NCBI RefSeq assembly: GCF_040833985.1
Contig: NZ_CP162139.1
Location: 1-64,000 of the forward strand
Direction: 5' to 3'
DNA from: Leptospira sp. WS4.C2
Lineage (GTDB): Bacteria; Spirochaetota; Leptospiria; Leptospirales; Leptospiraceae
DNA length: 64,000 nt
Shown here: piece after piece, positions 29,961 to 38,720 of the stretch
How positions within the stretch are numbered: the stretch's first letter is position 1
Layout of the letters: every line of letters starts with the position of its first letter
Notes under the pieces: model-generated
Told to the model about the DNA's origin: nothing
The model's database searches: none
The model's input: the letters and a program-made list of their open reading frames with translations, nothing else
Position numbers and translations under genes: made by a program

Positions 29961-30566
29961 ATGAAAGTACTCATCCTCGATAATTACGATTCTTTTACAT
30001 TCAATCTCTACCAAATTGTAGGCGAAATTTTAGAAGAAAGGGAAGAACCCTTTCAATTAGAAGTGATTCGAAATGATGAGAAATCTTTTGAAGTAATTCA
30101 ATCAGCTAACTATGATAAGATTATTATTTCTCCAGGACCGGGCCATCCCGCAGATCCTGCTTACTTTGGAGTGAGTGCTGACATTCTAAGAGAGTTGGGT
30201 AAAACCACTCCGGTCCTTGGAATTTGCCTCGGAATGCAAGGTATGGCAACAGTCTTTGGAGGCGAAGTGGTTCGGGCCAATGTGGCGATGCACGGAAAAC
30301 TTTCTCCTATCGAACATGATGGAAAAGGTGTTTTCCAAGGCCTCACACAAGGAATAGAAATAATGCGTTATCATTCATTAGTTGCAAAAGAAATTTCGCT
30401 GCCAAAGGATTTGGAAATTACAGCCCGAGTTTCTTCTGGTGAGGGGAAGGGGGAAATTATGGGACTAAGGCATAAAACTTTAAAAATCGAAGGTGTACAA
30501 TTCCATCCAGAATCGTTTGGATCTGAAGAGGGAAAAGACCTACTTAGAAATTTTATCAATTCCTAA
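29961..30566 (+). CDS. trpG: Anthranilate synthase component II (glutamine amidotransferase)
   Basis: A 201-residue class I glutamine amidotransferase that supplies ammonia to TrpE. The family start LILDNYDSFTFNLYQ, the nucleophile elbow GICLGMQGM and VQFHPESFG (catalytic His and Glu) are all present. It follows trpE by 56 bases. A second protein of this family is encoded at 54664-55233. Confidence 0.92.
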   Translation: MKVLILDNYDSFTFNLYQIVGEILEEREEPFQLEVIRNDEKSFEVIQSANYDKIIISPGPGHPADPAYFGVSADILRELGKTTPVLGICLGMQGMATVFGGEVVRANVAMHGKLSPIEHDGKGVFQGLTQGIEIMRYHSLVAKEISLPKDLEITARVSSGEGKGEIMGLRHKTLKIEGVQFHPESFGSEEGKDLLRNFINS

Positions 30567-30654
30567 TCATCTTTAAGCCGCACAGAGAAATCTATAAAAT
30601 ATAACTCTTCAATAGCAAGATATTATAAAATATTTGCGACCTATATCTTTTAGA

Positions 30655-31902
30655 TTATTTTAAATCTTGTAACATTGCCTCTTCCCATGCTGCAAAAAAA
30701 TCAAAATCATTGCTGGCTTTTTGAGAATCATCACCACCGAACAAAGAAAAACGTTTTCGTTTGGTTTCGTTGTATGTAGTAATTGTATTGATTTGTCCGC
30801 GTGGTGTTTTTCTAAATGTTGCGTGGATTTGAGAGCCTCCTCTTCCTTGGGTTCCTTGGATGAGTAGAGTAAAAAACTCATTAAAATATTCATCCATGTT
30901 GCCTGGGATAAAAAAGTTTACAAATCCTTGTGGGATGATATAGAAAAAACTTCCATTAATTTCCTTTTTTCCAATTCGTATAAAGTGTCCGCTAAGTGTG
31001 TCAGTTTGCTTATCAAAACTTGTTTTTAATTTATACTCCAAGTTGTTGATTTTCATTGTGATACCAAAAGATCGAATTTCAATATCACCTAAAAAACGAA
31101 TCTCCTTTGGAAAAAGAAAATAATCCGTAGGTGGATTAACGGGGAAATGAAATTGAATTGTTTTACCTTGGTTTGTGATCTTAAATTTATGCGTTGGGTT
31201 GGATTTATCCCAGACCTCAATGTTTAACTTTGTCTTCTCTAAGCGAGATCCTGTGCGTTGGTAGAAGCCTGGAAATCTACTTTTGGTTTCCTCGTTGATT
31301 GTAAATTCTAATGTATGCCATTCCGCATTTTCCGTTACATGGCATTGCATAGCACTGCAAAGAAACTGTAGATTTTGCGATGTAGATTTTAAGGATTGAT
31401 AAGCGTTGTGGTCATTGATCGCCAATGCGAAATCATGGAACCATTTGAAAAAATCGCGTGGTTGGTAACCACTCAGTTTGTGAATGGTCTTTTTTTCCAC
31501 GGCATAAATCTCTCGTTCTTCCCAAAGTTTTGGAATGAACGTAACTTTTGCCAAATAATCATATTTAGGTGGGTCCGGTTCGTTCCAATGTAAATTCCAA
31601 TTTTGTTGGTTGTCCACATTACCAGAGAGGGAAAGGAAGGGATAACCTTCAGGAGTTTTTTGTAATTGGGATTCGTTTTCTTCGCTAAGACTACCTGCAA
31701 GGGCTGCAAAATAAACTTCGTTTTTAGAAGTGGATTTGATGGACCGTTGTAAGTGATCATAGCCTTTCCAAAATTGGTAATAGTTTTCATTTTTTTGAAA
31801 ACAATTGGAAAGAGTTATCAAGATGAGTGCGAAGAAAAAATATTTTTGTAAGTTATATTTCTTTTTTAAGAATGCCATATATTTCTTGAATGAGATCTTC
31901 AT
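30655..31902 (-). CDS. Hypothetical lipoprotein
   Basis: A 415-residue lipoprotein: basic N terminus, FFFALILITLSNC lipobox, then a mature chain rich in aromatic beta strands. There are two cysteines in LCSAMQCHV. An AGGA lies eight bases before ATG 31902; ATG 31878 is the alternative. The gene overlaps the upstream thioredoxin-fold gene by 50 bases, so the pair is probably expressed together. I do not recognise a family. Confidence 0.72.
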   Translation of the reverse strand: MKISFKKYMAFLKKKYNLQKYFFFALILITLSNCFQKNENYYQFWKGYDHLQRSIKSTSKNEVYFAALAGSLSEENESQLQKTPEGYPFLSLSGNVDNQQNWNLHWNEPDPPKYDYLAKVTFIPKLWEEREIYAVEKKTIHKLSGYQPRDFFKWFHDFALAINDHNAYQSLKSTSQNLQFLCSAMQCHVTENAEWHTLEFTINEETKSRFPGFYQRTGSRLEKTKLNIEVWDKSNPTHKFKITNQGKTIQFHFPVNPPTDYFLFPKEIRFLGDIEIRSFGITMKINNLEYKLKTSFDKQTDTLSGHFIRIGKKEINGSFFYIIPQGFVNFFIPGNMDEYFNEFFTLLIQGTQGRGGSQIHATFRKTPRGQINTITTYNETKRKRFSLFGGDDSQKASNDFDFFAAWEEAMLQDLK

Positions 31903-32368
31903 CCATTTGTTCCTGATAGGATGAAGAAATCAATTTACCTGATTTATTAAATATTCGTAAGTAAGATTCACCTTTGCTTAGACCGATCGAGAGATGGCCT
32001 TTGCGATCTAAAAGAATACTTTCATATTGTTTAGTTTTGGATTCTTCAAGGTAATCTTCCACAAGTTTGTTTGTTTCTTGGAAATCTAAATAAAGAAGAA
32101 AATTTACTTTAGAACTATCTTTCCAAAGCAGATTTTGCATTTTCCAATAGAGTTTTCGACCTTGTTTGCGGCAGATTTCCAGATCGCGGAGAAAACATCC
32201 CATGAGTACAACAGGTTTTCCCTTTACGGAACTATCAGAATACGATTGCCCATATTGATCCTTCATCTGAAATTGTGGCATGGACTGCGCACTCCAACGT
32301 TCGACAGATACGAAAAAAAAGGCCAATAGAAATAATACAAACCGACCCACGGTTTTCAGCGTATTCAT
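31853..32368 (-). CDS. Exported thioredoxin-fold protein
   Basis: About 171 residues. A signal peptide (FVLFLLAFFFVSVERWSAQ) leads into FQMKDQYGQSYS and GKPVVLMGCF, the opening of an AhpC/TlpA-like thioredoxin fold. Instead of CxxC it has cysteines spaced C-x7-C (GCFLRDLEIC). A later DRKGHLSIGL strand fits the fold. The start was set at ATG 32368 because it begins the signal peptide; the frame stays open to 32605. The 5' end is antisense to the next gene. Confidence 0.68.
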   Translation of the reverse strand: MNTLKTVGRFVLFLLAFFFVSVERWSAQSMPQFQMKDQYGQSYSDSSVKGKPVVLMGCFLRDLEICRKQGRKLYWKMQNLLWKDSSKVNFLLYLDFQETNKLVEDYLEESKTKQYESILLDRKGHLSIGLSKGESYLRIFNKSGKLISSSYQEQMDEDLIQEIYGILKKEI

Positions 32369-33194
32369 AAATTTATTAACGGCAAGTTCAAAAAAATCCT
32401 TTGTTTTGATTCTAGTTTTTTTTATCTTTGGTTGCTCCAGTTTTGCCAGCAAAATCAAACTCATCGATTCTTCCGCATCTTTGGCATTTTTTGAAGTGGA
32501 GGAAGAGGAGTGGAGAAAACTATTTCCAACTGAAATTTCTAAACTTAGCATTGATACCAGAAATTTTGGTGAGCTACCCAACGTATTGAAATCCATCCAG
32601 TACAAACGTGGTGTCCTAGCTTATGAGGATTGGGATGTTTTGGTTCCAGAAGTTTACCTTCCAGAAATACAAAAGTTTGCTGAGAGGGTAGTTATAAATA
32701 AAGAACCTAAAGTATACTTATGTATTTTTAAATCAGATGATATCCTCTCGCCCAATGTCAAAATTCTAAAAACAAGTTTTTATATCTTAGGTACAGAAGA
32801 TGGTTTGGTTTTATTGTTTCATGAAATCAACACCAATATCAGTTTTCAAACACAGTATTCATTCGAAGATTGGGTAATTTTTAATTCATCTCGAATCAAA
32901 CCAATCTATAGACCAGAACTTTGGTTAAGAGACAAACAACATACAAGTCTGTATAAAGATAAGTTTGCAGTCAAAAATACAATTTATGGGAATATTGTTG
33001 TTTTTCAGATTCCAGAATTAATTCCTAATCCCCCTCTCTATCGATATCCAAAAGAGGAAGATATCATCGCACCTGCGGAACAGTGGAAATCAGTTCCAGA
33101 AAAATTGAAGGCACTAGAGGAAATGAGAAAAAATCATCTTATTACAGATGAAGAATACAATAGTAAAAAAACAGAACTATTAAAAGAATTTTAA
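32280..33194 (+). CDS. Lipoprotein with C-terminal SHOCT-like domain
   Basis: A lipoprotein with FVLILVFFIFGCSS as lipobox. The last 30 residues, LKALEEMRKNHLITDEEYNS and on, match the SHOCT pattern (short C-terminal domain, typically L-x-x-L...ITxEEYxxKK). The middle is a strand-rich domain with no recognised family. The start is doubtful. ATG 32280 gives a 44-residue leader before the hydrophobic core, and no other ATG, GTG or TTG occurs in between at a suitable place. The upstream part is antisense to the thioredoxin-fold gene. Confidence 0.68.
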   Translation: MDCALQRSTDTKKKANRNNTNRPTVFSVFINLLTASSKKSFVLILVFFIFGCSSFASKIKLIDSSASLAFFEVEEEEWRKLFPTEISKLSIDTRNFGELPNVLKSIQYKRGVLAYEDWDVLVPEVYLPEIQKFAERVVINKEPKVYLCIFKSDDILSPNVKILKTSFYILGTEDGLVLLFHEINTNISFQTQYSFEDWVIFNSSRIKPIYRPELWLRDKQHTSLYKDKFAVKNTIYGNIVVFQIPELIPNPPLYRYPKEEDIIAPAEQWKSVPEKLKALEEMRKNHLITDEEYNSKKTELLKEF

Positions 33195-33907
33195 ATTCCA
33201 TCTCCATGGATGAATTCTTGTAGGAACTTGTCGTCCTCTTGTACATCTGCTGAGGATTTTTCTAACAGTTGTTGTTTCTCATATAATTTATTAATGAGCT
33301 GTTGTTGGGTTTCCACTTTTTCCAATAAAACGGAAAAAACTTTCGCAATTGGATCCGGCATTTGATTGTGCTCTAACATTTGTTCAACGCTATCAAATGC
33401 GGTATCACCCGCTTTGACCACCTTACCCGGAATTCCCACAACAGTGCAACCTGCGGGAACATTTCGCATAACAACCGATCCTGCACCAACACGAACATGG
33501 TCCTCTACCGTGATGTTTCCAAGGACTTTGGCGCCAGCACCAATCACAACATTTTTGCCAATCGTCGGGTGGCGTTTCCCAGATTCTTTTCCTGTTCCCC
33601 CAAGTGTCACTCCTTGGAAGATAAGTGACCCACTGCCTACAATCGCAGTTTCTCCAATTACGACTCCAGAGCCATGGTCGATAAAAACACCTGGTGCAAT
33701 TTTGGCACCTGGATGGATGTCAATGCCCGTTAAAAATCTACTAATGTAATTGATTAGTCTCGGAATGATCGGTAAACGTAGTTTATAAAGTAAATGGGCA
33801 AATTTATGGAGCCAAAGTGCATGTAAACCTGGATAACAAAGTACAATTTCTAAATAGGACTTAGCGGCCGGGTCAAATTTTTTGATAATCTTTATATTTT
33901 CGAACAT
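33191..33907 (-). CDS. cysE: Serine O-acetyltransferase
   Basis: Makes O-acetylserine from serine and acetyl-CoA, the first step of cysteine synthesis. The 238-residue protein has the SAT N-terminal helices (CYPGLHALWLHKFAHLLY) and a left-handed hexapeptide helix: IDIHPGAKIAPGVFIDHG, then VVIGETAIVG and GTGKESGKRHPTIG. The C-terminal tail of about 60 residues extends beyond the helix. The stop overlaps that of the converging SHOCT lipoprotein by four bases (TTAA). Confidence 0.93.
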   Translation of the reverse strand: MFENIKIIKKFDPAAKSYLEIVLCYPGLHALWLHKFAHLLYKLRLPIIPRLINYISRFLTGIDIHPGAKIAPGVFIDHGSGVVIGETAIVGSGSLIFQGVTLGGTGKESGKRHPTIGKNVVIGAGAKVLGNITVEDHVRVGAGSVVMRNVPAGCTVVGIPGKVVKAGDTAFDSVEQMLEHNQMPDPIAKVFSVLLEKVETQQQLINKLYEKQQLLEKSSADVQEDDKFLQEFIHGDGI

Positions 33908-34268
33908 TGATTAGTTGGTTTTAAAATTACTGATTAGACTAGTCAACTTTTCCAAGAGTTGGGAAAGTTTTAAAAGGGTAAGGGACAGAGGTTCTGTACA
34001 AAAAATTCACTTGTTCAATGGAATCCAAAGTGCCGATTTGAGGAAGAAAAATTTCCTTTTATAGAATTTTCAAAATGGAACCAACTTTGCCAATTCGTGA
34101 GGAATTGACACAGTTTTTCCAAATGCTAAGGTTTTAAAGATCAATCTGAATTAAGTTCAGATAACATAGAATTTTTCAAATTTCTTATACTTATTGGGTT
34201 TCTAATTGATTCTATTCTTAAGTTCTATATGCTTTCAAACAGAAATATATTTCTAGGTTGTTCCGACT
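33908..34268. other. Gap between cysE and the M50 protease gene
   Basis: No gene is seen in these 361 bases. A hairpin, AACTTTTCC (33945-33953) with GGGAAAGTT (33961-33969), lies in the probable cysE leader. TTGACA at 34105-34110 followed after 16 bases by TAAGGT (34127-34132), with a TG two bases upstream, could be the promoter of the 34269 operon. The -10 match is poor. Confidence 0.45.
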
Positions 34269-35198
34269 TTGGAATCAAAAAAAACAATACACATTCTTTT
34301 ATTCATTCTTACTTTTTTTACTTTAACTTATTCTGATATTTTTCTTAATCCTCAGGTGCCTCAAACATTAGAGAATTATAAACTTATGTTTTTTGAGAAT
34401 TGGCCTTATTCGGTTTCTTTGTTATTCATTCTTTTTGCCCATGAAATGGGACATTTTCTCCCTGCCAGGTATTATGGAGTAAAAGCAACATGGCCCTATT
34501 TCATTCCATTACCAGTGGGTCCAATTGGAACCATGGGAGCTGTAATCCAAATCAAACAACAGATTCCTGATAAAAAAGTTTTATTCGACATTGGAATCGG
34601 TGGGCCCACGGCAAGTTTAGTGCTCTCCATAATTGCTTGGTTAGTGGGGATCAGTTTATCTAAAGTGATCGAAATTCCGCCAAATTTTGATCGTTCTGGA
34701 TTTCTTTTTTTTGGAGATAGCCTTTTTACATATTTCACAACACAATGGATACTTGGCCCCATTGATCTTTCAACGATGGATATACAAGCACATCCACTCG
34801 CTAAGGCAGGCTGGGTAGGTCTTTTAATTACTGCAGTAAACCTATTACCTTTCGGTCAATTGGATGGTGGACATGTCATATACGCAATGTTTGGTGAAAA
34901 TTATCGAAAGTGGATTCACCGTTTGTTTATGTTCTTTTTAATTTTTGCATTGATTCATTTTACCTGGTTACTTTGGGGTTTTATCATTTATTATGTTGTG
35001 AAGATAGAACATCCATTCATCCGCGATTCCGTATCAGGTATCGGGAAAATTCGTTTCTATTTTGGAGCATCAATGTTAGTAACATTCCTAATCATTTTCG
35101 TTCCAAAACCGATTATCTTAGGATCTGAATTTGAAGATTCCTCTTTACTCATGGATATTTTTCGTCTGATATCACAAAGCATTGGGTTGGATTCATGA
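34269..35198 (+). CDS. M50-family membrane metalloprotease
   Basis: A 309-residue multi-pass membrane protein of the site-2 protease family. The zinc motif HEMGH is at 58-62 inside a hydrophobic helix, and the third ligand is in GQLDGGHVIYA near residue 199. These enzymes cut substrates within the membrane, often anti-sigma factors. There is no PDZ domain. It starts with TTG and overlaps the next gene as ATGA. It is the first gene of a three-gene set with a beta-propeller protein and a lipoprotein, candidates for partner or substrate. Confidence 0.88.
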   Translation: MESKKTIHILLFILTFFTLTYSDIFLNPQVPQTLENYKLMFFENWPYSVSLLFILFAHEMGHFLPARYYGVKATWPYFIPLPVGPIGTMGAVIQIKQQIPDKKVLFDIGIGGPTASLVLSIIAWLVGISLSKVIEIPPNFDRSGFLFFGDSLFTYFTTQWILGPIDLSTMDIQAHPLAKAGWVGLLITAVNLLPFGQLDGGHVIYAMFGENYRKWIHRLFMFFLIFALIHFTWLLWGFIIYYVVKIEHPFIRDSVSGIGKIRFYFGASMLVTFLIIFVPKPIILGSEFEDSSLLMDIFRLISQSIGLDS

Positions 35199-36589
35199 TT
35201 CGTTTTTTATTATTAGTATTATTTTCTTTCGGATTATTGGCGCAGGAAAGTAAGGAATACAAACTTACAGACAAGGCCTACGGTCTTGCTTGGGATGGAG
35301 TCAATTTTTGGTACATTGATACCAATCGTCGTGCCATTATCAAAATCAATGAAATTGGGGAACAAGAAATCTTTAATTTAGGATTAGCAAACCTTCGAGG
35401 AATTAGTTTTGATACTCGCGAAGGGAAACTTCTTGTGGTGGCACCGAAACAAATTCTGAAACTGGATCCCAACTCAGGTGGGATTACAGATAAAATTCAG
35501 ATACCAATTACAAATGTTGCAGGGATTGCCAGTGTCGGAAATTATTATTACATTCTAGATTTGGATTCCGGGAAAGTGCAAATTTACGACCAATCCTCTT
35601 CACTTTTGATTGGAGGTTTTTTCACAGACCGAACCAGACCACGTGACATCTGTTATGGTAGAGATTCCTTATGGATTTCGGATTCGGCTGATAACAGTAT
35701 CTACAGGTATGATACGAAAACAGGAAAAATTACAGGATCGATTAAAACAAACCTACGTTCGATCCGAGGAGTTTTACTCAGTGGATCCAAACTTTGGGTA
35801 GTAGATCGCGAAAATAAAGAAATCAAAAATATTCCCTTCGTAGAAACGGAGCGTTTTATTGCTTCTGGTGAAGAGGAATATAATTTAGAAGTTACATTGA
35901 AATTCAAACTAGATTCTGTTTCTTTATCTAAAGCACAAATTGCTATCCTTCATCCACCATCGAATGAACAACAAAGAATTCGATCTGTTAAATTTTCCGA
36001 TCCAGCCTACCAGCCAACTTTTATTCAAAGGAATCGAGTCCAAATGAAGAAGTTATCGATTGAAGACTTACCTGGAGAACAAACTGTTAAATATAAATTT
36101 TCTTCCAAAAATCAATTCATTAAATACTATGTTACCGATGAGTATTTGGATAAAGAAGCAACATATCCTGGTGATGTGACAGCTTTCTACGAAAAACCTA
36201 GTGAGGAGTTAAAACTTTTACCTAGAGATTATTTGGATGCTATTTATCAAGCTCGCCAAACTAGCATTAGTATTAATGACTTCAAAGATAAAATGAAAAC
36301 TATTGGCGTTCCTATGCAACCGTTTCGAATGATTCGTTTTGAGAAAGGTAAGGCGAAAGCAATTCAAGACTCATTATCCATATTTCTTTTAAGTTATGGT
36401 TGGATTCCTATTGCGGATTTAGGACTGGGAAGTAACACAGACAAACGATATTTTGAAAAAAAAGAGTCTGATTTAATTTTATTTCAAAGTTTGAATTTCA
36501 AATCTTCGAGTTCTCCTGTATACTTCCGTAAGGATGCTAACTCGGAATGGGAAAATTTACCTGCTGAAATTACTTACAAAATTAAGTAA
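35195..36589 (+). CDS. Exported beta-propeller protein with transglutaminase-like remnant
   Basis: A 464-residue protein with signal peptide FLLLVLFSFGLLAQ. Residues 25-220 carry NHL/SMP-30-like propeller blades: GLAWDGVNFWYID, GISFDTREGKLLV, DICYGRDSLWISD and GVLLSGSKLWVVD. The C-terminal half includes KMKTIGVPMQPFRMIRF and YGWIPIADLG, which resemble the GIPAR and GWIPVD parts of transglutaminase-like domains. The usual catalytic cysteine is not evident, so this part is probably inactive. Tight overlap with the M50 protease gene suggests a shared task. Confidence 0.7.
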   Translation: MIRFLLLVLFSFGLLAQESKEYKLTDKAYGLAWDGVNFWYIDTNRRAIIKINEIGEQEIFNLGLANLRGISFDTREGKLLVVAPKQILKLDPNSGGITDKIQIPITNVAGIASVGNYYYILDLDSGKVQIYDQSSSLLIGGFFTDRTRPRDICYGRDSLWISDSADNSIYRYDTKTGKITGSIKTNLRSIRGVLLSGSKLWVVDRENKEIKNIPFVETERFIASGEEEYNLEVTLKFKLDSVSLSKAQIAILHPPSNEQQRIRSVKFSDPAYQPTFIQRNRVQMKKLSIEDLPGEQTVKYKFSSKNQFIKYYVTDEYLDKEATYPGDVTAFYEKPSEELKLLPRDYLDAIYQARQTSISINDFKDKMKTIGVPMQPFRMIRFEKGKAKAIQDSLSIFLLSYGWIPIADLGLGSNTDKRYFEKKESDLILFQSLNFKSSSSPVYFRKDANSEWENLPAEITYKIK

Positions 36590-37364
36590 AGTATCCCTTC
36601 TCTTCTTTTTTGCCTGCTCTGGACTCGATCAAAGATTTGATTCTTTGTTTGTAGATAGAGCCATGGAACGAGAAAATAAGTTGAGGGACCTCGTGGAATC
36701 TACTTGGTTTCAATTTCCAAAACTGGGTTTGTATTGCGAAAAGGAAATTTCCTATCACAAAATCTATTGTAAGATTCAAACAGTTCTAAGTTTTAGAAAG
36801 CTTTCTGAGTATTTAGGGATCCAGATTTTCGAATCTGGTCCTCATACAAAATATTATCTAGAATTGAATTCACCTTATGAATTTGGGCACTACAATTCAG
36901 AATTTCCTTTGAAATTACGAGAATACCTTCTTCCTGCAAAAACAAATTCAGCTTTGTATACTCTTACTTTGCCTATTTATGAAAGTCTGATTCGAAACAC
37001 TGCTCGTGATTTTTTTATTGTTTACCAAAAATTAGATTCTAATTCTAAATTTTTTAGAAAAGAAGCTGATCGTTATATATTGTTAGTTGAGGAAAACAGG
37101 TTAGATCCTTATTATTTGGATCGATTTATTTTATTTCTTTATCCGGCCTTTACGGACAACGAAGATCCCGAAGAATCTTCTCGTTTCGTTTATAGAAAGG
37201 GGGATGAAAGTATGGATGCTCAAGTGGTAAAGGAACTTGTGGGATTTTGGATCCGTAGAAAGGCTGATGGTACGGATACAGAATTTATTTTAGGTTTGGT
37301 AGATCTATTGAAGTTGTACGATCTGGAATTTTATCAAAACCGAATCGCAAAAAATATTAACTAA
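36534..37364 (+). CDS. Hypothetical lipoprotein
   Basis: A 276-residue lipoprotein with signal VSLLFFFACSG; the cysteine is residue 28. The mature part is helical and charged, with Tyr-rich segments such as DPYYLDRFILFLYPAF. ATG 36534 overlaps the upstream gene by 56 bases and has AAGG directly adjacent, so translation may depend on coupling. It is the last gene of the M50 operon. I do not recognise a family. Confidence 0.65.
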   Translation: MLTRNGKIYLLKLLTKLSKVSLLFFFACSGLDQRFDSLFVDRAMERENKLRDLVESTWFQFPKLGLYCEKEISYHKIYCKIQTVLSFRKLSEYLGIQIFESGPHTKYYLELNSPYEFGHYNSEFPLKLREYLLPAKTNSALYTLTLPIYESLIRNTARDFFIVYQKLDSNSKFFRKEADRYILLVEENRLDPYYLDRFILFLYPAFTDNEDPEESSRFVYRKGDESMDAQVVKELVGFWIRRKADGTDTEFILGLVDLLKLYDLEFYQNRIAKNIN

Positions 37365-37370
37365 CCTATG

Positions 37371-38570
37371 TTAACCTAAAATCCCTTTTACCGCATCGAT
37401 TACATCTTTTTCATCAGTTTTTGTCATTCCAGCAAATAAAGGTAGAGAAACCGATCTATCATACATTTGGCATGCGTTCGGATATTCTTTTCTGTTGTAT
37501 TGGAAGGTTTTTTTATAATAGGGGTGTTCGAAGATAGGAATGAAGTGAAGGCTTGTGCCTATATTTCTTTCCTTTAATTCTTCCACCAAACTGTCGCGAC
37601 CTACTTTCGCAATTTTTGGATCTAATTCTATACGATAAAGATGCCAACTGTGAATTCCATTTGAATCTTCTTTTGGAAGTTTGATTCCTTTTAAGGAACT
37701 AAATTCCTCGTTATAATGTTTTGCGATTTCGGTTCTACGTTCCCAAAAAGTATGAGATTCTTTTAATTGCACAACACCTAACGCCGCTGCAATATCCGTC
37801 ATATTGTATTTGTAACCTGCATCTACCACTTCGTAATACCAACCTGGGCGGTTAAATGCATCACGGTTAATCCCATGAAGTCGCATTTTGCGAATTCGTT
37901 CCGCTGCCACTTTATGAGAAGTGGTGACCATTCCCCCTTCTCCTGTGGTAATTCCTTTGGTGGCATAAAAACTAAACACAGTGAAGTCGCCCCAGGTTCC
38001 GATCATTTTATCTTTATGAACTGCGGGAAAAGCATGGGCTGCATCTTCTATCACATATAAATTATATTCTTTTGCGATGGCCATAAGCCCATCCATATCG
38101 CAGGTGTATCCAGCCAAATGAACGGGAAGGATGGCTTTGATTTGTTTCCCTGTTTTTTTACTTTTGAGTTCTTTGCCGTTCCATTGGCACTTCGATTCGA
38201 TGGTTCCACGTAAAGTTTCGGGGGTCATCAAATTGTGAATGGGATCTACGTCGGTAAGAATCGGTTCGGCCCCAAAATAACAGACCACTTCGGCAGTGGC
38301 CGTGAATGTGATGGAACTTGTGATAGCAGCGTCATTTGCAGTAAGGCCAATTGCTTCCAAAGCCAAGTGCAGGCCAGCAGTTGCAGAATTGACGGCGATC
38401 GTTTCTTTACTTCCCACAAAGTCACCAAACTCCATCTCGAATTGTTTGACTTTGGGACCGGAGGTAACCCATCCAGACCTTAATACTTGGGCTACTTCTT
38501 CAATGGCATCTTCAGAAATCGAAGGAAGTGCAAACGGTAGGAAGGTTTTGCGAGATGTGAGCATATTCAT
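37371..38570 (-). CDS. DegT/DnrJ/EryC1/StrS aminotransferase
   Basis: A PLP-dependent sugar aminotransferase of 399 residues, the type that makes amino sugars for surface polysaccharide. The PLP lysine is Lys205 in FYATKGITTGEGGMV; the EDAAHA aspartate is at about 176. NSATAGLHLA and SGWVTSGP near the N terminus are family hallmarks. Nothing around it makes polysaccharide, so its product cannot be named. Closest in pattern to ArnB/PseC-type enzymes. Confidence 0.92.
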   Translation of the reverse strand: MNMLTSRKTFLPFALPSISEDAIEEVAQVLRSGWVTSGPKVKQFEMEFGDFVGSKETIAVNSATAGLHLALEAIGLTANDAAITSSITFTATAEVVCYFGAEPILTDVDPIHNLMTPETLRGTIESKCQWNGKELKSKKTGKQIKAILPVHLAGYTCDMDGLMAIAKEYNLYVIEDAAHAFPAVHKDKMIGTWGDFTVFSFYATKGITTGEGGMVTTSHKVAAERIRKMRLHGINRDAFNRPGWYYEVVDAGYKYNMTDIAAALGVVQLKESHTFWERRTEIAKHYNEEFSSLKGIKLPKEDSNGIHSWHLYRIELDPKIAKVGRDSLVEELKERNIGTSLHFIPIFEHPYYKKTFQYNRKEYPNACQMYDRSVSLPLFAGMTKTDEKDVIDAVKGILG

Positions 38571-38720
38571 TTATACGACATAATTCGGAAAAAATTTCCA
38601 GTCTTTTCCGCTCCCAAACTTCCTATCGACTGGATTTTTGAAACCTAAATAGGGATTTTCACCTGGTCTTTAAAAATCTACTTGTAGACACCCAGGAAAT
38701 TCCGCATTCTTTCCTGGAAC

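Noticed and set aside
38625..38633. Extra DnaA-box-like site CTATCGACT
   Set aside because: Two mismatches to TTATCGACA and isolated; expected by chance at this length.
38597..38634. Inverted repeat TCCAGTC/GACTGGA followed by T residues
   Set aside because: Looks like a + strand terminator, but no + strand gene ends upstream; too short and too widely looped to claim.
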